A stretch of DNA of 64,000 nucleotides from positions 266,591,700 through 266,655,699 of the forward strand of contig OZ005654.1 in NCBI GenBank assembly GCA_963930645.1, read 5' to 3'. The position numbers and the translations under genes were made by a program. How positions within the stretch are numbered: the stretch's first letter is position 1; each line of letters begins with the position of its first letter. Below are positions 11,879-24,362 of this stretch, in pieces. The notes below the pieces were generated by a model. It saw nothing but the letters and a program-made list of their open reading frames with translations, was not told where the DNA came from and did not search any database. Origin of the DNA: Salticus scenicus (Eukaryota; Arthropoda; Arachnida; Araneae; Salticidae).

Positions 11879-12911
11879 AAAAAATCTGGAGTGACTCCAC
11901 TCGACTTTCCGAACATTGAGTAATTAACAGTTTTGTAGATAAAGTAAAGAAAGAGAAGTTGTTAAACAAACAAAAGAGAGAAAACCATAATAGAGTGTTT
12001 GAGTATTTTTCTACATCTATTACACGATGTTTTATTGAACGCTACTGAACTTTGAGCCCATAGATCATAATGATAAAGAATTTTTCGTTGTGTCCCTGTA
12101 AAAACCTATAAATGCTAAATTCACCAAAATGCTTATAGTTAGTGCAACAATGATTTATAATGCTCATATAAATTTTCAGCTCAATTCAATAAGGCGTTTA
12201 GATGCTATCGTACTTTTAAAAATTTAGTCCCATAGGCCATAATGATAAATAATTTTTCTTTGTGTCTCTGTAAAAAAACTGTAAGTGCTAGATTCACCAA
12301 AGTCTATACAGTTACTTCAATTGTGATCTATAACATGTGTACAATTTTTTTGCTCAGATTAATAAGGCGTTTAGACGCTATCACACTTTTAAAAATTTGG
12401 CCCCATAGGCATAATGATAAAAAAATTTTCTTTGTGTCCCTGTAAAAAAACTATAAGTGCTAGATTCTCCAAAATCTATACAGATTGAGTATTTGTGACC
12501 TATAATATGTGTATAAATTTTTTGCTCAATTGAATAAGGCGTTTAGATGCTATCGCACTTTTAAGATTTTACTCCCATAGGCCATAATGATAAAGAATTT
12601 TTCTTTGTGTCCCTGTAAAAAAAACTATAAGTGCTAGATTCACCAAAATCTATAGGTTTCGTACTATGGTGACTTACAATATGCGTACCAACTTTCAGGT
12701 TAATCGAACAAAGCGTTTAGACGCTAGCGTGTTCACTCACAGACATACACACATACACACATACACACATACACACACACATACATACATCATCGTAAAA
12801 ATAGTGAAAACGGACTCAGGGGACCTCAAAACGTATAGAAACATCAAAATCTCGAATTCGGATTTTTGACATGATTACAATACTTTCCTCACTATAGTGT
12901 TCGGAAAGTAA
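11879..12911 (+). mobile_element. Tandem-unit non-autonomous element, copy A
   Basis: The ends carry a perfect 12 bp inverted repeat, ACTTTCCGAACA (11904-11915) and TGTTCGGAAAGT (12898-12909). Inside are about four tandem units of ~173 bp, marked by 'cataatgataaa' at about 12066, 12237, 12410 and 12584 and by 'gcgtttagaygcta' at about 12195, 12368, 12540 and 12713. These are followed by an (ACATAC)n/(AC)n microsatellite (12740-12785) and a tail containing 'ggggacctcaaaacgt' and 'gattacaatactttcctc'. A second, inverted copy lies at 37283-38125. The layout of tandem units, microsatellite, then fixed tail resembles Helentron-type non-autonomous elements; that class is inference. No protein is encoded. 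Confidence 0.75.
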
Positions 12912-13343
12912 AAACATTGCAAGTCTAAAAAGTCTCTTTTTTTATGTTTTTCGTCCTCTGTCTTCATTTTTAAATGAAAAAGATTTACTCATTAATTTAA
13001 AAAAATTCGCAACACTGGGAAGCTCAATCGGCTGTTGGCTGTATCGAACGGTGAACACTAACTTTTTCTTGCATTAGGTTCGCAAAAGAACAACTTTCTA
13101 ATAAATTTGCTAAAGCATATTATGGTTTATGTCTATTCAGATTCTTCGAAACTCATACTTTTAGGCGCAATTTAGTTTCATTTCATACCAATATTTTTTT
13201 TTAGTTGTTTGAATAGTAGTTGCTTTATGGAGTCGGTTCGATTTTTTTACAATAAGATTTTATTTTTCACTTTTCAGTGAAACCTTATTTATATAGCTGA
13301 ACATCAGAAGACGTTCGACGGCAGTTTCACAAATCACAAATTC

Positions 13344-13544
13344 CAAGAAAAGTGACATAACTCAAAAAAAGGGTTTATGTCACTGAAAAATACATGAAAT
13401 GCACCCAATGTGAACAAAAAAGTTACATCTCCATCTAGAAAGTTTTCCACTCGAGAGACAGTTGTGCCAGTTTTATTCTAGTCAAGTTATTTTTAAGTTG
13501 ATTTTTCTCAAATGCTGCATTTTTAAGTTGTGTCACTTTTCTTG
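13344..13544. mobile_element. Possible MITE
   Basis: 'caagaaaagtgacataact' at 13344 has a near-perfect inverted partner 'agttgtgtcacttttcttg' ending at 13544. The 201 bp between has no coding frame. I see no clear target duplication, so it may be a decayed element. Confidence 0.45.
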
Positions 13545-13659
13545 CCTTTATCAGATATGAGCAAAAAAGTATCTATTGAATGAACTTACGTTAAATTAAA
13601 AAGTCTTTAGAAATGTAAAGTACGGATACGCTGTATTCGTAACCAAAAGTTTTGTTAGA

Positions 13660-14010
13660 CATATATATTGAAATTTACAGTGAATACGTGTCACTCGCTG
13701 CACTGGTAAAATATGCATTGCAGCTGATGGACAGAAATTTCACCATCGATACTTACATACAGCTTTTACCAGTGTAGCTGCATGCGTTCAGCAGTTAGAA
13801 TGAGAACAGACGCTTGTGAGTATCCTGTATTTTGTATCCTATAATCTTAAAGAAATCATAATGAAACCTATTTCAGGCCAAGATCATTACGACAACAAAA
13901 AAAAGTATTAAAATTTAATCATCTCTTACGAAGTTATCAGCTAACAAATTTCAACAACAACAACAATAAGAAACATGGTTTGTATTTAGAACCTCTTCCT
14001 TAAGGAAGTC
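13660..14010 (+). repeat. Interspersed repeat family, partial copy 1
   Basis: Starts with a 'gaatacgtgtcactcgctgc' segment and ends with 'gaacctcttccttaaggaag' followed by 'tcggtttt'. The same start, middle and end recur in three more same-strand copies up to 16.5 kb. The 3' part ('aagttatcagctaacaaa' then 'aagtcggtt') resembles tails of arthropod non-LTR or SINE repeats, but I see no reverse transcriptase. Confidence 0.65.
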
Positions 14011-14039
14011 GGTTTTAAACGTGTATGCGTTAATCGATG

Positions 14040-14615
14040 TGACCGCTTAAAATAACCATACTTTGAATTTTACATAGCATAAAGGACACCCGCCACGCTA
14101 CAACATATGCAATGTCATTCAAGTGTGCACAAAACAAGAAATTGCAAACAAGCAAATGCACGTTTTATGCGTTTTGTTTTTAGTATTAATGTCTAAACTA
14201 TCTTTTCGTACTAAATTCAATGATGCTCTGCAATTTTATAATTTCCTTTTTTCCCCTGTCTTGAAACGATTCCGAGATAGGAAAGCTAGCTCTACTATTT
14301 TCTTCCATTTGGTGCTTCAGGCGGTTGAATCGCGTAGCACATGTCCACTTTACTATACCTACATACCACTTTTATGACTATAGCTACAGCTGTTCAGCAA
14401 TTAAAAGAGTAGGGACTGACTTTTATGGGCACCCCGTATTTTCTTTTGATCGTAAATATATTATAATGGGAGCTATTTCAGACCAAGACAATTACAATAA
14501 AACAAAAGTATCAAAATCGGATCATCCGTTCAGAAGTTATAAGCTAACAAAGAAAAACAAAAAACATACGCTTTGAATTGAGAACTTTCTCCTTTTTAAA
14601 GTCAGTTAATTACAG
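14040..14615 (+). repeat. Interspersed repeat family, copy 2
   Basis: The fullest copy alongside copy 4. It contains 'aagtgtgcacaaaacaagaa', a 'gaaacgattccgagatagg' segment, 'gactatagctacagctgttc', 'gggcaccccgtattttctt', and ends 'cctttttaaagtcagtt'. Two overlapping open frames of 83-84 codons fall inside but match no domain I know and are not conserved in the sister copies. Confidence 0.7.
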
Positions 14616-14719
14616 CATCTCTTACGAAGTTATAAGCTTACAAACACCAATAACAACACATAGCTTGAATTAAGAACACCCTACCTTCTGAAAATAGTTG
14701 AAAACGACTTTGCGCTAAT

Positions 14720-15080
14720 CGATGCGACCGCTTACATTTACAGTATTTTGAACCACAGAGTATACGTGTCATCCGCTACGCTGCAATGTGTGCAACGTAG
14801 TTCAAGTGTGCACAGTGTAGGACATTGCGAACAAACAACTGCAGTTTTTAAGCGTTCTAAAATATTTTTAGCAATAATGTCTAAAAACTCTCCTTTCGTA
14901 GTAAACCGATGATGCTCTAGAACTTCGTAATTACCTTTTCTCCCATCTATAACCATTTTTGAGATACGAGCGCTAATTCCGCTGTTTTTCCTCAGATGGC
15001 GGTTTATTTTCCTTAGATTGTAAAGATATTACAATGGGACCTACTTCAGACCAAGATCTTTACAACAAAACAAAAAGTAT
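14720..15080 (+). repeat. Interspersed repeat family, copy 3 (internally deleted)
   Basis: Begins with 'attttgaaccacagagtata' and matches copies 2 and 4, but jumps from the 'cctcagatggcggttt' region straight to 'ttccttagattgtaaag'. It breaks off at about 15083 in 'caaaaagtatcaag', where unrelated sequence begins. Confidence 0.65.
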
Positions 15081-15084
15081 CAAG

Positions 15085-15830
15085 TAACCGTGTAGAGAAT
15101 AAGAGGATGCCATATTCTCAATTTTAGATCTTAACTCCTAGATCTTAGATCTTACTAGATCTTAGATTAAAGATTTTACTTAATCTTAAATATGAACTTA
15201 AATACTTAATTGCTTAATTAGCTAGTAATAAGAGCTCGAGACAAAGTTAACAAACAAATACACAAAGTTTATTTAACAATCTATAGTAAGGAGGGCGTTG
15301 AACTAACTCTAATTAAAGAAGTGCCTTCAAGATATAATTTTAACAAGACATAAATTAAAATATAACTGATCTCACCAATGCTGATCTTTTGACGACTGCT
15401 CTTTACGACTACTAAATATTCTCACTTCAGAGTGCCGAGCGGATTCCCGATACACGACAACTCTTTTCTTAATATACTCCACAATACTACACCTCTTTAC
15501 CATCACTTCGCACGCACCCTAATCCAGTGCAACTCGCTATCACCACCAACTCCAATTCACACTAAGCAGCTACTAATTCATCACCATTCCATTCTATTCC
15601 ATTCCATTACATTACATTTTCCTAGCAATTCACTATCCTTCATTTTATATTACATTCAACAACTTCCTTTCATTTAATTTCACTCAAAACCTTTTAAAAT
15701 CACTTCTAATTATTTCACTGCTGCACAATGTCGACATAAAACTAACTCGACCAACACTTTCGCCGAGTCACTGGCGACGAAGTGATTTGACAGTCCTAAC
15801 TTTGGTGACGGTCTATAGTCTCGACCTCAC
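15085..15830. other. Unique block separating repeat copies 3 and 4
   Basis: Unlike its surroundings: it begins with clustered 'agatcttag' motifs (15125-15165) and continues into a C/A-rich segment with 'attccattccattacatt' (15595-15615). It may be an inserted element or solo LTR between two repeat copies, but I could not find matching ends or a target duplication. An 81-codon open frame here is compositionally biased. Confidence 0.4.
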
Positions 15831-15831
15831 A

Positions 15832-16490
15832 GCAGTATTTTGAACTATACTACGTATGTCTCACCAGTTACGCTACAACGTGTGCAATGTAGCTCAAGTG
15901 TGCATAGTGTAAGAAATTGCGAACAAACAAATGCTCGTTTTTAGCACTGTCTTTTTAGCATCAATGTCTAAACTATCTTTTTGTACTTAATCGATGACAT
16001 GACCTGCAATTTTATAATTAACTTTTCCCCCCTGCCTTGAACCGTTTCCGAGATAGGAACGCTATCATGGATATCTAAACTATCTCTTTGTACTAAATTG
16101 TGATACTCTTCAACTTTGTAATTCAATTTTTTCTCTAGAATCGTTTTCGAGATAGGAGCACTAACTCCGCTATTTTCCACCAGGTGGCGCTGCAAGCGGT
16201 TTAACCTTGTACTGCATGGCCACTTTGCTATATTTACATACTGTTTTTATCACTATAGCTGCAGCCGTTTAACAGTTAAAAAAGTTAGGACTGATTTTTT
16301 TGGGCACCCTGTATTTTCTTTAGATCGAAAGGATATTACGATGGGACCTATTACAGACCAAGACCTTTTCAACAAAACAAGAGGTATCAAAATCGGAGCA
16401 TCCGTTCAAAAGTTATTAGCTAACAAACATAAAAAAAAACATGCGGTTTGAATTGAGAACTTTCCTTCTTTTATGAAGTCGGTTAAAAAT
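15832..16490 (+). repeat. Interspersed repeat family, copy 4
   Basis: Same order of blocks as copy 2, from 'attttgaactatactacg' through 'gagataggagcactaactcc', 'tgggcaccctgtattttctt' and 'aagttattagctaacaaa' to 'gaagtcggttaaaaatg'. It contains a small internal duplication of the 'gagataggaacgcta' segment (16050-16165). Confidence 0.7.
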
Positions 16491-17084
16491 GTAATGATAT
16501 GATCACGTTGCTTGCTGAGCAGACTGATAAATTAGAATAAGTGTGGATAATGAACATAGAATTCACTGGGCTCCGTTGATAAAGCCAGATACGGTGTCAA
16601 TGGTTTGCTAACCAAAATTCCGTACTATCTGTTACTAACACGTGCGTATGTTCACTATAAAGAAAGAAATGCCTACATATGTGAAGAAATATTTGATTTA
16701 TTAGGTTTTCTAGCAAGCTGAATGTGCTTTTTGAAAAACAATTTACGGCTGATGCGCGTACTGAAAACTGTAAAATAATATAAAAAAATCTGGTGTGTTA
16801 CTCAAATGACTTTCTCTTGCCCTAAATTTAATACTATATATACAGGTTGCATATTAAGAGGTAAGATAACGAGTACTGTTATGTAAACCTGTGTTAAACA
16901 ATTCAAATTAGGCCTCGGAAGAGTTTTATATGATAATTAGTTCTGTGTGAATGGGGCTGCCGCCCCCGTCAACCCCATGTTTCATTAATGCACCTACATT
17001 TATATAGAATTTAATTCGGTTATTAAAAAATAATTCTGTTTTTAAAAAATAATTTATTAAAATTATTATTAAAAAAAATTATCT

Positions 17085-17890
17085 TTTATGATAATGCAGA
17101 CGATTTCCATATTAGAGAAGTATTATAACACCAAGTATCCAAAATATAAGTCCACTTTAATCTCAATATTTTAAAAAGAAAAAAAAAAAAAAAAAAGTAC
17201 GATTTTTTTTTTGTTGTTGTTGTTAAAAGTAAAATAAATATATATATATATATATACATTTGTTTTAAATTATCGCAGATCGATGGTTCAACCATTCGTT
17301 TTAAAGGTATTGGCGAGCTCTTTTGAAAGATACCCATCATGAAAGTTTATTCCCCTCGTGGGGGGACTTCTCCCTCAGGGGTGGGAGGGGAAGCGAGGCT
17401 CCTACATACACAATTTTTTCCCCTGTTGACTATCTTTATTACAAAAAATATATCAACCTTTCATTTGGTTTAGTTCAGTCTGTAGATGTTAAACTCTACT
17501 TACCTGCAATTTTGTCCACAGACGTAATGTATTTGAATACTTTTGAGTGTTCCTGTACACGAACCATTTGCTTGATCTTAACGAAAACTTTAGTTTAGCA
17601 TCCTTATATGATACACATTTAGAATACCAAGTTTGAATATTCTGCCATAATTTGTTTTTGAGATATGCTGATAACAGACAGACATCTACACCGACATGCA
17701 CACACAGACATACACACACAGACATACACACAGAGCATTTGCTAAAAACGTGATTTTCGTATTCAGGGGACCTCAGAACATGTAATTATAACAAAAACTC
17801 GCGTTCGAAAATTTGACCCAAAAACGATACTTTCTCTACTAAAATTGTAAAGATATATGAAAATAGTGTTAAAAAATCACCAAGTATAAC
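17085..17890 (-). repeat. ~790 bp tandem duplication, unit 1
   Basis: Unit 1 and unit 2 (17893-18600) share the whole series of blocks: 'caccaagtatccaaaat', an A/T-homopolymer stretch with (TTG)n, 'aaccattcgttttaaaggta', a C/G-rich 'cccctcgtggggggact' part, 'tctgccataatttgttttt', a (CAGACA)n tract and a tail 'cgaaaatttgacccaaaaa' plus 'tactttctctac'. Read on the minus strand, short open frames occur in the same place in both units, but they translate the microsatellite and show no domain. Confidence 0.8.
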
Positions 17891-17892
17891 AC

Positions 17893-18600
17893 CAAGTAAC
17901 ACCAAGTATCCAAAATAAGTCCATTTTGCTCTCAATATTGAAAAAAAAAATACGTTTTTTTTTTTCTAAGATTTTTTTTTTTGTTGTTGTTGTTGTTGTT
18001 GTTGTTAAAGTAAAAAAAAAATCTAAACTTTGTTTTAAATTATCACAGATTTATAGTTCAACCATTCGTTTTAAAGGTATTGTTGAGCTCTTTTAAATTG
18101 ATACCCATCATGAAAATTTGCTCCCCTCGATAGGGGACTTCCCCCCCCAGTGGGGGAGGCGAGGCTCCTACATACACAAAGTTTTTTTTCTCAGTTAACT
18201 ATCTCTATTACAAAAAATATATATTCGTTTCATTTGGTTTAGTGCAGTCTATAGACGTGAAACCCTACTTACCTGCAATTTCCCCCATAGACGTAATGTA
18301 TTAGAATTCACTTGATTGTCCCTGTACACGAACCATCTGCTTGATCTTAACGAAAAGCTTACTGTAGCATCCCTATATGATACACATTTAGAATACCAAG
18401 TTTGAACTTTCTGCCATAATTTGTTTTTTAGATATGCTGGTAACAGACAGACACACACACAGACACACAGACATACACCCAGACCATTTGCTAAAAACAT
18501 GATTTTCGTATTCAGGGAACCTCAAAACGTGTAAATATAACAAAATCGCGCATTCGAAAATTTGACCCAAAAAGAATACTTTCTCTACCTTATGGGTAAG
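17893..18600 (-). repeat. ~790 bp tandem duplication, unit 2
   Basis: Diverged copy of unit 1. Its end 'tactttctctaccttatggg' followed by 'taaga' is more complete than in unit 1 and matches a solitary tail at 34790-34875, so it probably marks the true element end. Confidence 0.8.
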
Positions 18601-18835
18601 ACAAATTAAAAATTCATTTGAAAGGTATTAGGACAAAAAGTAACAATATTTGTATTTCAATAAAAAATTTTGAAATTTGACCTTTTTGAATAATTTCTTC
18701 GAACTTTAAATGTCATGCGCGAACTAAAGATATAAATATTTATTTTTTTAATTGTTTTTCCCAAATTGAGTATGCCAAAGTACAACTCTTTTTTTTTTTT
18801 TTTTTTTTTTTTCTATTAAAAATCGCATTTGTGTT

Positions 18836-18842
<7 letters not shown>
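18600..18842 (+). repeat. Interspersed repeat, inverted partner of 10318-10605
   Basis: Includes 'aaaagtaacaatatttgtat', 'gtcatgcgcgaactaaagat' and 'gagtatgccaaagtacaa', matching the 10.3 kb copy in reverse complement. A T run and then a ~37 bp A run (18841-18877) follow. Confidence 0.7.
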
Positions 18843-18877
<35 letters not shown>

Positions 18878-18880
<3 letters not shown>

Positions 18881-21800
18881 CGAAAATCTGCGGAAGAACA
18901 GGCTAAAAAGTGTGTCCTGAAATCAAATACAGTACATTTTATCTTTAAAGTTCGAAAGCAGAACCTGTAAAAATAATATTCTGAAATAGAAAAAATATAT
19001 ATATAGTCTACGATTTGTCTGAAAAAAGATTATGTTAATTTTTCGCAAATATGACTGCAGTAGATACATTTATATTTAACATTTTCAATAAAATTTATAT
19101 TAATAATTTTTCAAACAAAAACAAAAACAAAATTGAATGTATTATTTAATTCATTAATTTATGACAGACTGAAATTAAAAAATAATTATTATTATTATTT
19201 TAAAATCCAATACGGAATATGATTAATTTGCAAATAATTATTTAAGATAACAAGAATGTCTGAAGTTTCATTAATTTTGCCGATGATTAAAAAAAAAAGT
19301 CTTGAGTTGCACAAATATTTTATTTGAAACACCAATTAAATATATCTTCCCTAAACATTTTATGAAATAGTAAAAATAATGTTATTTATTTTTAAAAAAG
19401 AAAATTTTATACAGAGATATATACAGACAGTTAAAAGGAAAAAGGAAAAAAACTCTAGCTTCGGAGTATACTAGTATTTTTAATTAATTAAACCAAATAT
19501 TGGAAAGCGATATTTTTCAAAAGTAAATATACTTGATTGTTACTGATTAATGACGTTATTACAGTCATTCTAATTGTACAGTAATTGATTTTACAAATAA
19601 TTTATGGTTTAAAAATATGTTTGATTTGGTATAAAATATTTTTAATTATTAAAATTTTATTAATTGTCAAATTATATAATGCATACTTATTCCTGAAATA
19701 TTAATTTGAATTCTGGAAACAGAAAACGAAATAACGACGCTTAAATATGGGTTTTCTATTTTTATTATGCTAAATTGGACTATTTTACATAGTTGAATCA
19801 ATTACACAAATGTAGTTAATATGGAATCTTTAAAGTTCTTGAATCTTTCTTTTTGTCTAGCATTAAAAGTAATATTTTATTGTGAGCAAAATAAATGAAT
19901 AAGAATTTTTTTAAACTCTTTCTAAAAGCTTACTTTTGTTTTACATTCTGATCTGGAATAATGCTATTGAACTATTAAAAAAACAAATTAAAATGACAGA
20001 TATATGAATGGCATATGAATTTTAATGAGAAAGCTTGCTAATTGAATTCGTGTATTTCTATTAATATTTCTTTGTTAAGATGAAATATTTATGAAATATT
20101 AATAACATAACATAATATTAAAAATTTCTAGATCTTCACATATATTTATCTAAACCATAAACAAACAAATAAGCTTTAGCACATGCTAAGTAGAAAAAAG
20201 TATAAACACATTTAAAAAAAGTAGTAAATACTAATGAAGCTCCAATTGTTCTTAATGTTTATTAGGGAAAAAAAAAAGGAAAAAAAAAAAATAGGGCAAA
20301 GATCTTTTTAAAAACAAAATCATTAAGAGATACTTACAAAGGTTAAAGTTTTAATATATATTCTATAAACTTTTTTTATCAACCGTCCATGAAAAAGGTC
20401 TCATTCTTCTAAATTAAAAAAAAAAAGTTTCAAATAAATTAAGTGACAATATCATGCATTGAAAAATACCTACGAAGTAAATTTTGTAAAAATTACAAAT
20501 TGAAAATTTTTCTTAAACACATTAGAACTTTATAGTTAGATATAGTAAAAAATTCTTAGAAGGCTATCATAGAAAATAAAAATTAGTGTTTCTTACTCAT
20601 TATGCCTAACCAAGTTATGTCATTTTAAGTTTAGAAAGGATTAGAACTAATTTATCTAAAATTTATGTGAAAAGAATGAAATGTTGAAACGAATAAAAAA
20701 AAAAAAAAATATTAAAAAATACATGAATATATATATATATATATATATACTTTAATCTCTCGTTAAAGATTATTTCTTTTTATAAAATTTTTACATTAAA
20801 ATCTAATAAAAAAATCTTGAAAAATCTTGACTTGGTATATTTTAAAAATTTTATTTTGTAGATTTTTTACTATTACTTACTTTATTTATATGTTTTTGTC
20901 ACTGCAAGTATGTCCTTTAGAATAACGGTTGTGAAAATAAAGGCAGTCTAATGATAACAAGTTACACATAGCTACAAAATATATCACCAAAAATATAGTA
21001 TAGCGTATTTTTTTTAGTTATTAATAAATGTGTCAGTGTTTTAGATATATGAAGAAATCCTATAAGAGAAACTGCAGGAAGGTGCTAAAAAACCTATATG
21101 GTGATTACATTAATTCTTTTCTAAATACTGGTAACGAGAAAAATTAAATACATAGAAAACAAAAATCTTACACATATTCTGGATACAACTTAAACAAAAT
21201 AAACAAAATATTCATATTTTAATTATTATTTAAACATTATACTTAACAAAGCACAAAAGACGCAATATATATATATATATATATATATACATCTATGCAC
21301 ACACACATACACACACATATGTATATATATATATTACGGCTACAATTGAAAAAAAAAAAAAAAAAAAAAACGGATGAACAATTTGCCATGACAAAATACA
21401 AAAGTCAGTATTTATTTTATTATAGACTTTTTTATTTAGATTTAGAAAACAAAATACTTATTTTAAATTAATTTCAATGAAAACGCATAACATTCAAAAG
21501 CATAAAAAGAAAAAAAAAAAAAAACATTTTATTTTATTTTATTTTTTATGAAAGGTTATCTGTATTAACTGACAATAACATAATGAATAAAAAACAAAAA
21601 TACTCAGAATGTAGATGTAATTCATCAGGAGCCAGAAGGTTAAGCGCTGTAAGTTAAAAAGCGTTCTGATATAGTTTTTGGACTCTTTTTGCGCAATTGT
21701 TATTATACATACATTTCTGAAAAGAATTAGGCATAAACTACAATAATAAATATGATTTTAGTTCTTTATAGTTTAACAATGTACTCCTTAAAGAAAAAAT

Positions 21801-22826
21801 AATAATAAAAATGTTGTATCTCGTAGTTTCACTTGTGTTGTCATTTTAGGAAAGATTAACTTCACTCACTATACCATTATAACTACAATACGTGAAACGA
21901 TAAGAAAGGCAAGTGTTTAGAGAGTGAAAAGTTCATTAATCTGGGACTTTCTGAAAATGTTACTGGAATTATCTGGAAAAGTTACGGAATTTTGAACTTT
22001 TCCATAAGCTCCCACGAGCACTTCTCAAGTAAAATATTTTAACATTTCAAACTTTAAAAAAGTAGTAGATTTTATTGAAAATTAAAATTAAAATTCAGAA
22101 AAGCAAAGTAATATATATATATACATATATTATAGGTATTCAGTTCAGTTCCTGGGGAAAAGTTAAACCACTCTGATTACAATTGTCATACAATACAAGC
22201 TGGTTGCAATACAAAAGTCCACTGGCTAATGTTAGCATGAGGGGTAGATTATATATAGGATAAATAGAACTAATAAAAATTGATATGAAGTAATATAACT
22301 CTACCTCAAAATCTTATTTTCCTTACAAACAACTCTGCATTTTGCTTCAAAATTACAACAATGGTAATACATTAAATTTTACATTGGCAATCTTTCGGAG
22401 CGATTAAGTGTGACTTTTTTAACCTATCCGTGTTTCATGTATGATTTTGTATCTTAAAGCTAAATTTAGTACAGATCTGCTCAAAGAAACAGACGTGAGG
22501 ACTACTAGGTAAAAATAAGATTTTTAGTTAACTGATAAGCCGAAGTTACCCTTACAGCACTTCACCATATGTTTTTGCTTTGAGATTTATCATCTCAAGT
22601 AGTAGATAAATAAATAAAATTAATTAAAATAAAATTATAGCTATGTGAATAATACCTTTAAAAATCGGAGAATGTTATATATTTGTTTTTTTAATAAGTG
22701 AGTTAAGTAATTTCATTTTCTCCTTTTAACGTTTGATTTAAAATATCATATAACTGTTTCGATCTCATATAAGGGGACTTGCTTATTTTCGAGGTTGAGG
22801 GAAGACAACGATAACGATAAGATATA

Positions 22827-22858
<32 letters not shown>

Positions 22859-22940
22859 AAATTAAATTCAAAATAAATGATAAAAAATTAATAATTTGCA
22901 TAAAATAGGCGCTAAGCAGCACTAAATTCATATACAAAAT
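18878..22940. other. AT-rich stretch with simple repeats, no gene recognised
   Basis: About 4 kb of AT-rich sequence. It holds (TA)n tracts at 20728-20749, 21266-21288, 22110-22130 and 22826-22846, an (AC)n tract near 21298-21316 and A runs. I detect no domain-bearing frame, inverted repeat or repeat family. Confidence 0.5.
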
Positions 22941-22942
22941 AA

Positions 22943-23663
22943 AACTATGAATTTAAATTATGATAAGTGAAGTTATGAAAGTGGAAAGTAAAAACAACAA
23001 TAATGACTTTAACAATGTTAATAAACAAGAAAATAAGTTAAATTTAACACTATTCAAGCTAAATATTTCAATTTATGTTGTATTTTCTTCGTCAGCATGT
23101 TGGAACACAGCTATTAAAAGAACTATGTAGTACTAGCAGGTTTCTGAAGATATGTCAAGCTAGCATACCCCAGAATATTTTTCAAACTATAATGAAATTT
23201 TATATCCCAATTTAAAATGGGTGGGGGTATGTTCAGGTGGGGTATGTTTTCGCTAGCATTTTGATTTAAAAAAATTTTATAAGAAAACAATTTTTAAATT
23301 CTGATATAAAATTTCATTATAGTTTAACTCATAAGTAATAGTATTTGATTTACAATATAATGTTTTTCAAATAAATCATATTTCAGTCTTTACAACTTCA
23401 CGTTTTTTCTTTACTATTCTGTTTGAAATATATTCTGGGGTATGCTAGCTTCATATATCTTTAGAAACCTGCTAGTACTACATAGTTCATTTAATAGCTG
23501 TGTTCCCACCTGATGACGAAGAAAACACAGCATAAATTGAAATTTTTGCTTGAATAGCATTAAATTTAACTTATTTTCTTGTTTATTAACATTGTTAAAG
23601 TTATTATTGTTGTTTTTGCATTCCACTTTCATATCTTCACTTATCATGATTTACATTCATAGT

Positions 23664-23664
<1 letters not shown>
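22943..23664. repeat. Long fold-back (inverted repeat), arms ~245 bp
   Basis: Left arm 22943-23187 and right arm 23421-23664 are imperfect reverse complements. Both include 'aagtgaagttatgaaagtgg'-like, 'gttaataaacaagaaaataa' and 'gctagcataccccagaatat' blocks. The spacer holds a second inverted pair ('ctataatgaaattttatatc' near 23186 against 'gatataaaatttcattatag' near 23302), so the original arms were longer and the right one gained about 96 bp. A 77-codon minus-strand frame lies in the right arm, but its left-arm equivalent diverges, so coding is not supported. Confidence 0.8.
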
Positions 23665-23697
<33 letters not shown>

Positions 23698-24362
23698 ATT
23701 ACAATAATTATTGTTATAATTATTACTGAGTAGATTCTCAAAATTTTAATTTATTTTTTCTGTATAATATTTCGAATATTTCTAAATTCTTAATTAATTA
23801 AAAATTATTAGAAATACTTTTAACACGAAGAATAATTTTTACTGTAGTTATCTTATAATATTTCTAAAAACATTTTTTTTTTTTCAGTTTTGTTTATTTT
23901 AAGTGATATTATATTGAAATATAAATTTACATTTAAAGAAAATGGAAAATATTTTAAATGTATCTGCTTGTTGCAGAAACAAATTAATTAGACTTTGATT
24001 TATTAAGCGTTGCTTGCTTAATAATGACACAGACAAAAAAGATAATTTGTAACTTATTCGAATATTAAATTACGCGTCAAGAATTTGCATGGAGGTCATT
24101 AATTTAAGTAGGTCAAGCTTTGCGAATCTCAAAGTGGAACAATTAATTATTTTCATAATTACTTAAAAGAAAAAATGAAAATTATTTATTTAGTACAAAA
24201 AAGTATTTGAGTATGTTAGAGAATAATTTTAAAATGGAATGATAGTAAAGATAAGGTATAAATAAAAACTATGTATTTACAGTTCATTACTTTGAATTCG
24301 GAAAGTTTCTATTAAATACATTTTAATTTTTATGTACACATCATAAGTATATTATCTACCAG
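23665..24362. other. AT-rich stretch, nothing recognised
   Basis: Starts with a (TA)n tract (23665-23697). No gene, repeat family or inverted repeat noticed. Confidence 0.45.

Noticed and set aside
12735..12790. Short regular repeats that might suggest a CRISPR array or telomere
   Set aside because: Simple (ACATAC)n/(AC)n microsatellite; no spacers and no telomeric unit.
23414..23647. 77-codon frame in the right fold-back arm
   Set aside because: The matching frame in the left arm diverges after about 40 codons, so no protein is being preserved.
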